Of a DNA stretch of 52,123 nt, positions 1-8,981 are shown in pieces. Below the pieces are notes generated by a model that saw only the letters and a list, made by a program, of their open reading frames with translations, was not told the DNA's origin and did not search any database. Source of the DNA: Alphaproteobacteria bacterium (GTDB lineage Bacteria > Pseudomonadota > Alphaproteobacteria > Micavibrionales > Micavibrionaceae). The DNA is taken from the NCBI GenBank assembly GCA_016764775.1, contig JAESRE010000001.1, positions 1 through 52,123 of the forward strand, written 5' to 3'. How positions within the stretch are numbered: position 1 is the stretch's first letter; each line of letters begins with the position of its first letter. The position numbers and the translations under genes were made by a program.

Positions 1-866
1 CACCCGGCACTCCGTTCACTCTGGACCTCACTCGTAGCGGTGAAATGCTGACCGTCATGCAAACTATGGGTATCGAAGTCGAAAAGCACCACCATGAGGT
101 CGCACCAAGCCAATGCGAGCTCGGCATAAAGTTCTCAACACTCATCGATAGTGCCGATAATATTCAGATTTATAAGCACGTGGTCCACAACGTTGCCAAC
201 AGTTACGGCAAGACCGCGACATTCATGCCGAAACCGATCTATGGCGATAACGGCTCTGGTATGCATGTTCACCAGTCCTTGTGGAAAGCGGGTAAACCTC
301 TTTTTGCAGGCGAAAGCTACGCAGGCCTGTCCGATACAGCCCTTTACTACATTGGTGGCATCATCAAACACGCCAAAGCTCTAAACGCGTTCACCAACCC
401 GTCAACAAACAGCTACAAACGTTTGGTTCCTGGTTATGAAGCCCCGGTATTACTGGCGTATTCCGCCCGCAACCGTTCGGCCAGCTGTCGTATTCCGCAC
501 AGCGCATCTCCTAAAGGCAAGCGCGTCGAAATCCGCTTCCCTGACCCGACGGCCAACCCTTACCTCGCTTTTGCAGCGATGTTGATGGCGGGTATCGACG
601 GTATCGAGAACAAAATTCATCCGGGTGAAGCCGCAGAAGCAGATCTGTATCACCTGCCTGAAGAAGAGCTCAGCAAAATCCCGACAGTGTGCCATTCATT
701 GCGGACAGCATTAGCCGCCCTGCGCAAGGATCACGACTTCCTGCTGCGCGGTGATGTCTTTACTGAAGATATGCTGAATGCCTATATCGGCCTCAAAGAA
801 GAAGAAAACGAAGCATACGAGACAATGGTCCACCCGATCGAATACAAGATGTATTACTCCTCTTGA
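1..866 (+). CDS. glnA: Glutamine synthetase type I, C-terminal part (5' truncated by window)
   Basis: The frame is open from base 3, so the gene starts before the window; about 287 C-terminal residues are present. Glutamine synthetase makes glutamine from glutamate, ammonia and ATP in the cytoplasm. Visible family features are the [11 protein letters not shown] segment, the [13 protein letters not shown] active-site strand, the [17 protein letters not shown] loop and the [10 protein letters not shown] segment. DLYHLPEEE matches the adenylylation loop of bacterial GSI; its Tyr codon is at 648-650, so control by GlnE is likely. The end is complete at EYKMYYSS-stop. Its last 13 bases overlap the 3' end of the convergent gene on the minus strand. 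The identification is secure. Confidence 0.97.
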   Translation, partial: PGTPFTLDLTRSGEMLTVMQTMGIEVEKHHHEVAPSQCELGIKFSTLIDSADNIQIYKHVVHNVANSYGKTATFMPKPIYGDNGSGMHVHQSLWKAGKPLFAGESYAGLSDTALYYIGGIIKHAKALNAFTNPSTNSYKRLVPGYEAPVLLAYSARNRSASCRIPHSASPKGKRVEIRFPDPTANPYLAFAAMLMAGIDGIENKIHPGEAAEADLYHLPEEELSKIPTVCHSLRTALAALRKDHDFLLRGDVFTEDMLNAYIGLKEEENEAYETMVHPIEYKMYYSS

Positions 867-2086
867 TCGTCCTCGTCAGAACCGCCACTTCCAATTGCAG
901 ATGTATCAACAGCCCCTGAACTCAGGATGTCTTTCTGCGGCTTGAGGTTGCGCGTCACAAGCTTGTAGCTCTCTACGTTTCTCGCCCATAGAAAATAATC
1001 ATGATCTCTCGACGGCGTGAATAACGTCACGAAGTAATAATACTCTTCGGCCAACATGATGGTAACCCACAACTCATGCTCCACCATGTTGCCTTGCTGA
1101 CCAGTCACAGAATAAACCTTTGTGTCCACAAAATCGAAGTCATCCGTAAACAGAAAGTCGTCCCTTTCCTCGAGCACTTCGCCCATTGAAAGCCCTTTTC
1201 CTTCTATCTCTCCCTTGAAGTTTTCAAACTCGTCTTCAAGAGTGTCGGAAGCAAAAATTGAAACAAGGTTGACATCAATCTGGCCGTCCAGGCGCTGTTC
1301 CTTTTCACCGTACCAACCGGAATCAATCTCTCGAATATTAAACAGCTCGACCTTCATTCTATCGATAGAACGGATCGGCAATGATCTAAGCTTCCAGGAT
1401 GTGGGATAGTCGAATTCGGCAATATCAAGGAATTGATATTTCTCCATATCTTCGACGGTATCTTCGACATGTCTTTTGATATCAAACGAGTTGATAACAT
1501 GCGCCATATTCACCTTTTCCTCTTGGTAACGCTCAATCGGAATATGGTATTGCGCGAAAAGCACCTTAGTACCGTTCACGATGGCACGGGCACGCGCCGC
1601 GTAGCTAACCGAATCCTTGATATAGACATAAAGGGCATCGGCCTTCATCGGGTCGGAAGAATCCAATCCGTTAATGTTGTAACCGTTGGCCAACAGATAC
1701 TGAATAAACCAACGCTCGGCCGTAAAATCGTAATCCAACTCCACCGCTTCAACCGTAATGCGGCTTCGCGGAGCATATAGGTTTGCAGGACCGTAAAAAC
1801 TTTTTAATTCGCTCAGAACTTTTTGTCCGATGTCGCTTTCAATCCCGGATTTGGTTGTTTCCGTCCAACCATCAGGCACACGGATGTAAAACCCCAACTC
1901 GGGGGCGCGCTTACTGTCCAGTTCAACTTCTTTGGACTTGCTTTTGAAATCCGCGATCGTTGTCATCTCGATCTCGGGCATGGGCTTGGCGAACTTGTCT
2001 TTAATTGTTTGTGCATGCCCGTCGGCAGAAAACACAAACAGCCCTAAACTCAGAACGAATACAAAAACAGATTTCTTCCGGAACAT
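854..2086 (-). CDS. Exported protein of unknown function
   Basis: About 410 residues beginning with a clear Sec signal peptide: FRKK, then a hydrophobic run, then the likely cleavage site DGHA|QT. The frame opens at 2095 with GTG, but I prefer the ATG at 2086 because AAGG lies 8 bases upstream of it. The mature protein is acidic and has no membrane segments. Its tail is Asp/Glu/Ser-rich ([11 protein letters not shown]). I do not recognise a family. Phrases such as [13 protein letters not shown] and [16 protein letters not shown] suggest repeated beta-rich modules of the kind found in periplasmic stress or PsbP-like proteins, but that is only an impression. It is transcribed divergently from parE and converges with glnA, overlapping it by 13 bases. 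Confidence 0.75.
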   Translation of the reverse strand: MFRKKSVFVFVLSLGLFVFSADGHAQTIKDKFAKPMPEIEMTTIADFKSKSKEVELDSKRAPELGFYIRVPDGWTETTKSGIESDIGQKVLSELKSFYGPANLYAPRSRITVEAVELDYDFTAERWFIQYLLANGYNINGLDSSDPMKADALYVYIKDSVSYAARARAIVNGTKVLFAQYHIPIERYQEEKVNMAHVINSFDIKRHVEDTVEDMEKYQFLDIAEFDYPTSWKLRSLPIRSIDRMKVELFNIREIDSGWYGEKEQRLDGQIDVNLVSIFASDTLEDEFENFKGEIEGKGLSMGEVLEERDDFLFTDDFDFVDTKVYSVTGQQGNMVEHELWVTIMLAEEYYYFVTLFTPSRDHDYFLWARNVESYKLVTRNLKPQKDILSSGAVDTSAIGSGGSDEDDQEE

Positions 2087-2236
2087 GTACATCACCTTGT
2101 TGATTTACTCCATCTCCATGATAACACAGCTTTTATTGGCGTTTACACCAATTCTTGAGGGGCGAATGAATACTGTAAACGTGTTTTTTGCCTCAAAACC
2201 GCTGTAGTGCTTGATTTCATAACAGCGCCGCAGTAA

Positions 2237-2252
2237 GTAAACTATAGTTTAC
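2237..2252. promoter_or_regulatory. Perfect 16-bp palindrome upstream of parE
   Basis: GTAAACTATAGTTTAC is its own reverse complement and lies 31 bases before the parE ATG, in the divergent interval between parE and the exported protein gene. This is the size and position of an operator for a dimeric helix-turn-helix regulator. No regulator binding it can be named. Confidence 0.4.
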
Positions 2253-2283
2253 CTCTCACATTTAAAGTTCTGTTACTGATTAT

Positions 2284-4314
2284 ATGTCCGATTTATTCGC
2301 TTCCGGTTCTGCCGCCAAAAATGATTACGATGCATCCTCAATCGAGGTCTTAGAAGGTCTGGAGCCTGTCCGTAAAAGGCCGGGCATGTATATCGGCGGA
2401 ACGGATGAACGTGCCCTGCACCACCTTGCGGGCGAAATCCTTGATAACTCCATGGACGAGGCCGTTGCGGGCCATGCCGACTGGATTGAAATCGCGCTGG
2501 AAGCCGATTATTCACTGGTCATCCGCGATAACGGTCGCGGTATCCCTGTTGACGAACATCCTAAATACCATGGAAAATCGGCTTTGGAAGTCATTCTGAC
2601 CACCCTGCACTCGGGCGGTAAATTCTCGAACAAAGCCTATGAAACATCCGGCGGCCTACACGGTGTAGGTATCTCCGTCGTAAACGCACTATCCGACGAT
2701 ATGTGGGTTGAAGTCGCCCGCGATAAAAAACTCTACAAACAAAGCTTCTCCAGAGGTGTGGCAACAACCAAACTGGAAGACCTTGGACCTGTCCATAACC
2801 GCAGAGGAACGACAGTATCCTTTCACCCCGACCCTGAAATTTTCGGCAAGAAAGCCCATTTCAAACCGGGCTGGCTGTTTCAAATGGCCCGTTCCAAAGC
2901 CTATCTCTATTCGGGCGTTGAAATCCGCTGGAAATGCGATCCGTCCATTATCCCCGAAGACAGCAAGGTCAAGCCGGAAGAAACCTTTAAGTTCCCGAAC
3001 GGCTTGAAAGACTTTCTTGATAACTCGCTTCAAGAACGCAACACCATCATTCCTAAGCCTTTTTACGGCAAAGCGGACCTGCCTGACGGCGAAGGCCGCA
3101 TCGAATACGCGATAACATGGCCGGCCGACGGTGAGGGCTTCACCCATTCATACTGTAACACCGTCCCGACCCCTCAAGGCGGAACTCATGAAAGCGGCGT
3201 CAGAACCGTACTTTCCCGTGGTTTACGCGCTTACGGCGAGATGATTAACAACCGTAAAGCCAGCATGATTACCGCCGATGATGTCATGGGCGGTGCGGCG
3301 ATCCTTATCTCCGTCTTCATCAAGGACCCGCAATTCCAAGGACAAACCAAAGAAAAGTTAGCAACTTCCGCTGTTTCGAAATGGGTTGATACCGCGATCA
3401 AGGATCCGTTCGATCTCTGGCTGACCAGTGACCCACAATCCGCAAACCGCTTGCTGGAACAAATCATCCTCAAGGCTGAGGAACGCCAACGTCGCAAGCA
3501 AGACCGCGTGCAGGCCCGTAAAACCGCAACACAAAAATTGCGGCTCCCCGGAAAACTGGCTGATTGTAGCCGCGCAAACTCCGATGACACCGAACTGTTC
3601 ATCGTTGAGGGCGACTCGGCTGGTGGCTCCGCCAAACAAGGGCGGAATCGCGAAACACAAGCTATCCTGCCGTTGCGCGGTAAAATCCTCAACGTTGTCA
3701 GCGCGACCGTTGATAAAATCCGCGCCAATCAGGAAATTCAGGACCTTATTCAAGCTCTGGGATGCGGTGCAGGTAAAGACTTCAGTATCGAAAAACTGCG
3801 CTATGAACGCATCATCATCATGACAGATGCGGACGTCGACGGGGCTCACATCGCTTCCTTGCTGATCACATTCTTCTACAGCCAGATGCGACCACTCATC
3901 GAAGAAGGGCACCTCTATCTGGCGCAGCCACCTCTTTACCGGCTCGTCAGCGGCTCACTAAGCGCCTACGCAAAAGATGACATACACAAAGACGAGCTGA
4001 TGAAAACAACCTTCAAAGGCAAAAGCAAAGTTGAGGTCAGCCGCTTTAAGGGTCTGGGCGAAATGCCGGCCAAACAGCTTAAAGAAACCACAATGGACCC
4101 GAAAAGCCGTATCCTGCTTCGCGTAAAACTGCCTGAAGCCGCTGCCATGGTCTCGCAACTTCACGATGATGTCGAAGGCGACAACCCGCTTGAGGCGCAG
4201 GTTACTCTGGCCGATGTCGACGACCTCGTCGAACGCCTCATGGGTAAAAATGCCGAACCACGCTTCCAGTTCATTCAGGACAACGCGGAATTCGCCAGTG
4301 ACATCGATGTTTAA
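2284..4314 (+). CDS. parE: DNA topoisomerase IV subunit B
   Basis: 676 residues. This is the ATPase subunit of topoisomerase IV, which acts with ParC to decatenate daughter chromosomes. The GHKL ATPase domain comes first: EILDNSMDEA (E51, N55), DNGRGIPVD at 82-90 and GGLHGVGISVVNALS. A transducer domain follows. The TOPRIM domain carries EGDSAGGSA (E442) and TDADVDGAH (D515, D517), the metal-binding acid and DxD. The length fits alphaproteobacterial ParE better than GyrB (usually about 800), and HHLAGEILDNSMDEA is ParE-like. No strong Shine-Dalgarno precedes the ATG. A 16-bp palindrome lies upstream. GyrB is the only serious alternative. Confidence 0.93.
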   Translation: MSDLFASGSAAKNDYDASSIEVLEGLEPVRKRPGMYIGGTDERALHHLAGEILDNSMDEAVAGHADWIEIALEADYSLVIRDNGRGIPVDEHPKYHGKSALEVILTTLHSGGKFSNKAYETSGGLHGVGISVVNALSDDMWVEVARDKKLYKQSFSRGVATTKLEDLGPVHNRRGTTVSFHPDPEIFGKKAHFKPGWLFQMARSKAYLYSGVEIRWKCDPSIIPEDSKVKPEETFKFPNGLKDFLDNSLQERNTIIPKPFYGKADLPDGEGRIEYAITWPADGEGFTHSYCNTVPTPQGGTHESGVRTVLSRGLRAYGEMINNRKASMITADDVMGGAAILISVFIKDPQFQGQTKEKLATSAVSKWVDTAIKDPFDLWLTSDPQSANRLLEQIILKAEERQRRKQDRVQARKTATQKLRLPGKLADCSRANSDDTELFIVEGDSAGGSAKQGRNRETQAILPLRGKILNVVSATVDKIRANQEIQDLIQALGCGAGKDFSIEKLRYERIIIMTDADVDGAHIASLLITFFYSQMRPLIEEGHLYLAQPPLYRLVSGSLSAYAKDDIHKDELMKTTFKGKSKVEVSRFKGLGEMPAKQLKETTMDPKSRILLRVKLPEAAAMVSQLHDDVEGDNPLEAQVTLADVDDLVERLMGKNAEPRFQFIQDNAEFASDIDV

Positions 4315-4358
4315 GATCGTGTGTTGACGACTCCCTTTTCACCGAAGAAGATGACAGC

Positions 4359-6245
4359 ATGTTCAAACGCATAGTTGTCATTGCCGGAATTCTGCTCGTC
4401 GTATTTGGCGGTATTTACACTTATCAGGTCATCACAAAGCCTGACAGAATTCACAGAAACATTGAACAAACCTTTGCCCATCTTGGTTTCAAGGACCTCG
4501 TGCTTTCCGAACCGGCAGAGGTCGGACGCACCCTCATCTACGACAATATGGATTTGGACGAGGACGGCTTCAGCACAATTGATACGCTTACAATCTCGCA
4601 CTCGCCCTTTATCATTTCCTTCTCCGACGATGACACGAGCGCAACAATCAAAGGACTGAGCTTAACCGGGGAAATCGGTCAAAACGGCGCCATTACAATC
4701 GCCGGCTTCAGCCCACCGGATAATGCAGGCCTCAACTTCTCCAGACTACCGTCCGTAATCAATATAGAAGACTTTGACCTATCCCTGCTCAGTGAAGACT
4801 TCGGTGGTATTAACGTTAGCGGGTCCGTGCAGGTAACCAATGAAGAACAAACATTAAAAATTCAGGGTAAACTGGACGCCATTCAAAAACAGGCATCCAT
4901 CAATGCCAAAATCGAAGGGCAATATAACCAGAACGGTTTCACCGACCTGCGTATTGAAATAGAGAACGGTAAATTCGACCTCGGTCATATTCAGGGCACG
5001 CGTATCGCAGGCCTCATCTTAGCTTCCGGCGAAGGCCTCTCTGCATTACGCTCTGTTACCGAAATACAAACAGGCGCATTACGCGTCTACGATCTGCCAT
5101 GGCAAAACGCTGCCATTACAATCGACACAAAAACAGAGACCCCGCAAGCCATCATCAGCGCAAAATCCGCAGGCTACGAAGGTATGGAACTAGGGCTGAC
5201 AATTCCCAACCTGTTCGAACCCGAAACCTTCACCGGACAAATTCATACCGACACACTAAAAACAGCATTGAATTATTTCGGCTCTCAAAATGTCCTGTCC
5301 GTTGAAAAAACATCTTTGGAAAATCTGGCCAGCCTGAAAAACCTGTCTGTAAAGTTTGCCAAAAAAGACCGCGTGAAATTCCAGATCCGCGATGACGCAA
5401 ACACCGCTGCACTGACCGGAATAATCCAAGCGTCCGAAAACGGTTTTGCAGGAGAGGTTAAAAGCACCCCGATACCATTGCTCAAAATCTCCGACACATG
5501 GGCAGGCACTACCCAGATCAACGGAACGTTTAAGAAGAGCGACGCGTTCACCGGAGACATCAAAACAGAATTTAAAAACGCTGCTATGCCCTATGGCTTT
5601 TTAAAGCTAGCGGGTATAAGCGCGATATTGAACATTACCGACATTGCCACCCTGACCGGCTCAGCCACCGACGATATTCCCTGTACGGTTACGGGTTTTA
5701 AACTCGACGAAAAATGCAGCTTAAATGCGGCAATAAAAGAAGGCTCCCTCGTTTTATCTGACTTGAAAATACGGGGGCCGGGCTTTGACGCATTCATCCC
5801 GCAAGCCGACAAGCAAAAAACTCTACTGCAAATACGCTCCCTAAGCCTGCGCGAAACGCTTCAACTCTTCGGCAAATCAAGCTGGAGCGGACAGGGCGAA
5901 ATGGACGGGAACGCCGTCATCGAAACGGGTCAGGGACAGGCACAAATCAAAAACATGAGCCTGACTAATCAGCGCAACGGCGTTTTAAAAATCACCGACC
6001 CTGCATTTTTCGACCTGCTGGATATGGAAGAACTCGAAAAAGAAACCATGAAACTGGCGCTCGAAAATTTCCACTATGATCTGCTGGAAATAAAGGCCGA
6101 AGGCACACTGCCCGACAAGGTCAAAATCAGTGTTTTCGGCAAAGGTAAAAACCCGCTACTCATGCAAGGACGGCCGTTCTCTCTCGACTTCGAATTGACG
6201 CCTGACTTTGCTCCAATCCTTACGGAATTGGCTAAAGAGCGCTAA
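4359..6245 (+). CDS. YdbH/AsmA-like intermembrane transport protein
   Basis: 628 residues. An N-terminal signal anchor (about residues 5-23) leads into a long beta-rich body without further membrane spans, as in AsmA-like proteins that bridge the periplasm. The last ~200 residues match what I know of the YdbH-like C-terminal family (named 'dicarboxylate transport' in older databases): a GVLKITDP segment, MKLALENFHYDLLEIKAEG, then GKGKNPLLMQGRPFSLDFEL. In E. coli YdbH is one of three redundant AsmA-like proteins that carry phospholipid to the outer membrane. That role here is inferred from the family. The gene starts 44 bases after parE. Its last 4 bases overlap the end of the convergent coiled-coil gene. 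Confidence 0.75.
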   Translation: MFKRIVVIAGILLVVFGGIYTYQVITKPDRIHRNIEQTFAHLGFKDLVLSEPAEVGRTLIYDNMDLDEDGFSTIDTLTISHSPFIISFSDDDTSATIKGLSLTGEIGQNGAITIAGFSPPDNAGLNFSRLPSVINIEDFDLSLLSEDFGGINVSGSVQVTNEEQTLKIQGKLDAIQKQASINAKIEGQYNQNGFTDLRIEIENGKFDLGHIQGTRIAGLILASGEGLSALRSVTEIQTGALRVYDLPWQNAAITIDTKTETPQAIISAKSAGYEGMELGLTIPNLFEPETFTGQIHTDTLKTALNYFGSQNVLSVEKTSLENLASLKNLSVKFAKKDRVKFQIRDDANTAALTGIIQASENGFAGEVKSTPIPLLKISDTWAGTTQINGTFKKSDAFTGDIKTEFKNAAMPYGFLKLAGISAILNITDIATLTGSATDDIPCTVTGFKLDEKCSLNAAIKEGSLVLSDLKIRGPGFDAFIPQADKQKTLLQIRSLSLRETLQLFGKSSWSGQGEMDGNAVIETGQGQAQIKNMSLTNQRNGVLKITDPAFFDLLDMEELEKETMKLALENFHYDLLEIKAEGTLPDKVKISVFGKGKNPLLMQGRPFSLDFELTPDFAPILTELAKER

Positions 6246-6964
6246 GGATAATCACAGGAATCGTAAACGATCTTGGCAAAGGACTGTGCACCGCTGGCAA
6301 TCGTAATCCGGTACTCACGCGCATTTACAACGACAGAATGACGTAAAGGCAACGGTCCTGATTTCTTCTGAACGCCTTCAGCAGTCTGGAATGTAATCTC
6401 GACGCTTTTTGACGGGTCGTACCAAGCCTCGGCCTGACCTTCAACGTTAATGGCTGAACGCCCCTTGCCTGTGATGACAAGTGCGCCCTCTTCCAAACTC
6501 ACCTCACTGACAGGCCCGTCATAAGCAGGGGTAGACACGACAAACCGTTTGGTTGCCGGTTCCGTACAATTTCTGGGGGCACGCGCCGAACGAAGCATGA
6601 AAGCCAACCGTTCAGGGTCCTTGCCCTCTTCCAACTGCTCTTTCAGCAACGGCACCAATTCTCGCAACGGACCTTCAGGTAGTGTCTCATCGAAGCTTTC
6701 CTGCTGTTGCTCGATACGGGCCTGCAATGTCTGAATCTCGGCGCTCAAAGCTGTAACCTGATCCTGCAACTGCTCGCGTTGGTTCAACAGCTCTTCGTTC
6801 TGGCGTTCTGTGGCCAATGAGTTCTGATCGTGGCTGTTAATGCCCAGCAGGTAACCAAGCCCGAAAGCCAGTAACAAAACCGCAAACACTATGCCGAACG
6901 CAAGAATCTGTTCGGAGTTCTTGCGTTTATAACGGTCTCTGGGGTTGTAACTCGATACTCGCAT
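6242..6964 (-). CDS. Membrane-anchored coiled-coil protein, function unknown
   Basis: 240 residues. A basic N-terminus (RYKRKNSEQ) is followed by one membrane helix at about 21-42, giving an N-in, C-out topology. A Gln/Glu-rich coiled coil follows at about 50-95, then a folded beta-rich periplasmic domain with two Cys (in RNCTEP and DSCDYP) that could form a disulfide. The frame lies 6 bases downstream of the SLC13-type transporter gene on the same strand, so the two are probably co-transcribed. I do not recognise the C-terminal domain. Confidence 0.75.
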   Translation of the reverse strand: MRVSSYNPRDRYKRKNSEQILAFGIVFAVLLLAFGLGYLLGINSHDQNSLATERQNEELLNQREQLQDQVTALSAEIQTLQARIEQQQESFDETLPEGPLRELVPLLKEQLEEGKDPERLAFMLRSARAPRNCTEPATKRFVVSTPAYDGPVSEVSLEEGALVITGKGRSAINVEGQAEAWYDPSKSVEITFQTAEGVQKKSGPLPLRHSVVVNAREYRITIASGAQSFAKIVYDSCDYP

Positions 6965-6970
6965 AATTCT

Positions 6971-8884
6971 CTATTCAAGCCCGTAATAGAATTTTGCGAT
7001 CATAATAAAGGTTGCCCATAAAATCAAAACCAGAGGCAAACCACCTTTCACAAAGTCTCTGAAACGGTAGTGACCAGGGCCCATAACAAGCAGGTTGGTT
7101 TGATAACCGATCGGTGAAGCGAAAGAACAGTTCGCGGCGAAAATCACGGTAATAGCAAACAGGGAAGCCACATCTATCGGCAACTCCGGCGGAACCTGAA
7201 TACTGCCCGCCAGATTCATCGCAATCGGTGTGAACAAAATCGCACATGCATTGTTGCTCAAAATGTTTGTGGCCAATGCAATCAACAGGAACATAATCGC
7301 CAGAATAGACAGCGGTGTATCCGCAAACGGCAGATCCAGAACAAGTTCGGCAATAAAGCGCGCAGCACCGGAAGCTTCCAGAATAACCCCAAGCGCCAGC
7401 ATCGAACCGACAAGCAAAAAGATTTTACGATCAATCGCACGTGTCGCCTGTCGAATGTTCAAACACCCGGTCGCAATCATGCCTGCACTCCCCGCAATCG
7501 CGGCCACAGGAATAGAAATGATGTTCGCAGCCGCAAGACCAATAGCGGCAATGAATATACCGAGTGCCAAAGGCGTCTTACCCATAATTGGCAAATCGCG
7601 CTTGGATCCCGAAAGCACGATAAAGTCGGTACTGTCACGCATGGAATTAACGGTCGCCCTGTTCCCCGCGATCAGCAACACATCACCCGATTCCAGACGA
7701 ATGCGCCCCAAACGCCGTCGTACCACCTTCGCACGACGCTGAATCCCCAAAACCACAACGCCGTATTGCTTTTGAAAATTGGCATGATCAAGCGACATGT
7801 CGATCATACGAGACGCAGGCGTAATCATAATCTCCGCCAGAACACGGGTCTGAACGTTTACATCTTCGGGTACAGGCACATCATCTTCGTCTTCACCGTC
7901 TTGCAAGGCTGCCTGACGAATGGCCGCCTCCTCTTCTTCGGAAAGCAAAAAGCCCGGATACTGCGCCAGAAGCTTGGTCAGGCTCTCACGCGTTGCTGAA
8001 ATAATCAAAATGTCGTGCGCCTCAATCGCATACCCCTCGAACGGTGGCAGAATGATATGCCCGCCGCGCTGGATCAGCTTGATATTTAAATCGGGAAGAC
8101 CGGGAAACTTGCCACCGTCACATTCCGCACCAATCAGTTTGGAATCATCGGTAATGTCGATTTCCGCGACGAATTCTTTACGCGATGATCCCGCCAGTTC
8201 ACGCGCCATACCGCTGCGCTCCGGCATCAAGCGCGGCAGAATAAGGAACACATACACAAAACCCACAGCAGCCAGAATCGAACCGGGTACCACAAATTCA
8301 AAGAACGATAACGGTGCATAACCCAGCTCTTGCATCGTGCTGGACACCAGAAGGTTGGTCGAAGAACCGATCAAAGTCGTCATACCGCCCAGAATGGCGA
8401 CATAACTCAAAGGAATAAGCAGGCGGCTTTCCGAAAAACCCGCATTGGTCGCCAGAACCTGAATGATCGGTATTGCAATAATGACAAGCGGCGTGTTGTT
8501 CATAAACGCACTCATCGTGCAGACAAAAACCAGAAGCGCCAGAATCGATAGCCAACTCTGACTTTTCTTGGAGCGCGCAAAAAACGAGGTAATAAAGCGC
8601 AAGGAATCGGTTTGGATCAGCCCCTGCCCCATAACCAGCAACGCCAACACGGCAATCAAGGACGGGTTCGCAAAGCCGGCGAGCAGATTTGCCGCCGAAA
8701 GCTGATTGTTACCTGCCGCATCGGGTAGCGGGAAAAGCTGCCCGAACAAGAGCAGCATAGTCAAAACGGCAAGGCTGGTGATCTCGATAGAGACCTTTTC
8801 ACGGATGAACGAAAACGCCGCCGCGATGGTGATAAACAACCCGAACCACAGATGGATGTCGTAATCGAGGAGGAAGTTAATCAA
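6971..8884 (-). CDS. SLC13-family anion permease with internal TrkA-C (RCK_C) domains
   Basis: 637 residues, mostly hydrophobic. It has an N-terminal block of helices (about 1-215), a soluble middle (about 215-425) and a second helix block to the end. The middle resembles two TrkA-C/RCK_C modules: the segments around IGAECDGGKFPGLPDL and MDMSLDHANFQKQYGVVVLGIQR, each ending in a GDVLLI-like strand. This arrangement is typical of bacterial SLC13/DASS 'divalent anion:Na+ symporter' relatives. MNNTPLVIIAIPIIQ and LSNNACAILFTPIA are the paired conserved Asn/Thr loops. The substrate (sulfate, dicarboxylate or other) cannot be read from sequence. It lies 97 bases downstream of lptD. Confidence 0.85.
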   Translation of the reverse strand: MINFLLDYDIHLWFGLFITIAAAFSFIREKVSIEITSLAVLTMLLLFGQLFPLPDAAGNNQLSAANLLAGFANPSLIAVLALLVMGQGLIQTDSLRFITSFFARSKKSQSWLSILALLVFVCTMSAFMNNTPLVIIAIPIIQVLATNAGFSESRLLIPLSYVAILGGMTTLIGSSTNLLVSSTMQELGYAPLSFFEFVVPGSILAAVGFVYVFLILPRLMPERSGMARELAGSSRKEFVAEIDITDDSKLIGAECDGGKFPGLPDLNIKLIQRGGHIILPPFEGYAIEAHDILIISATRESLTKLLAQYPGFLLSEEEEAAIRQAALQDGEDEDDVPVPEDVNVQTRVLAEIMITPASRMIDMSLDHANFQKQYGVVVLGIQRRAKVVRRRLGRIRLESGDVLLIAGNRATVNSMRDSTDFIVLSGSKRDLPIMGKTPLALGIFIAAIGLAAANIISIPVAAIAGSAGMIATGCLNIRQATRAIDRKIFLLVGSMLALGVILEASGAARFIAELVLDLPFADTPLSILAIMFLLIALATNILSNNACAILFTPIAMNLAGSIQVPPELPIDVASLFAITVIFAANCSFASPIGYQTNLLVMGPGHYRFRDFVKGGLPLVLILWATFIMIAKFYYGLE

Positions 8885-8981
8885 GAAATAGGGCTCCTAT
8901 ACCGCTTTCGGGTTATCCAACTGAACATTTTCGATTGTGTCATGACAATGAAGGAATTTTACGCGCAATCGCGGGTCTATA

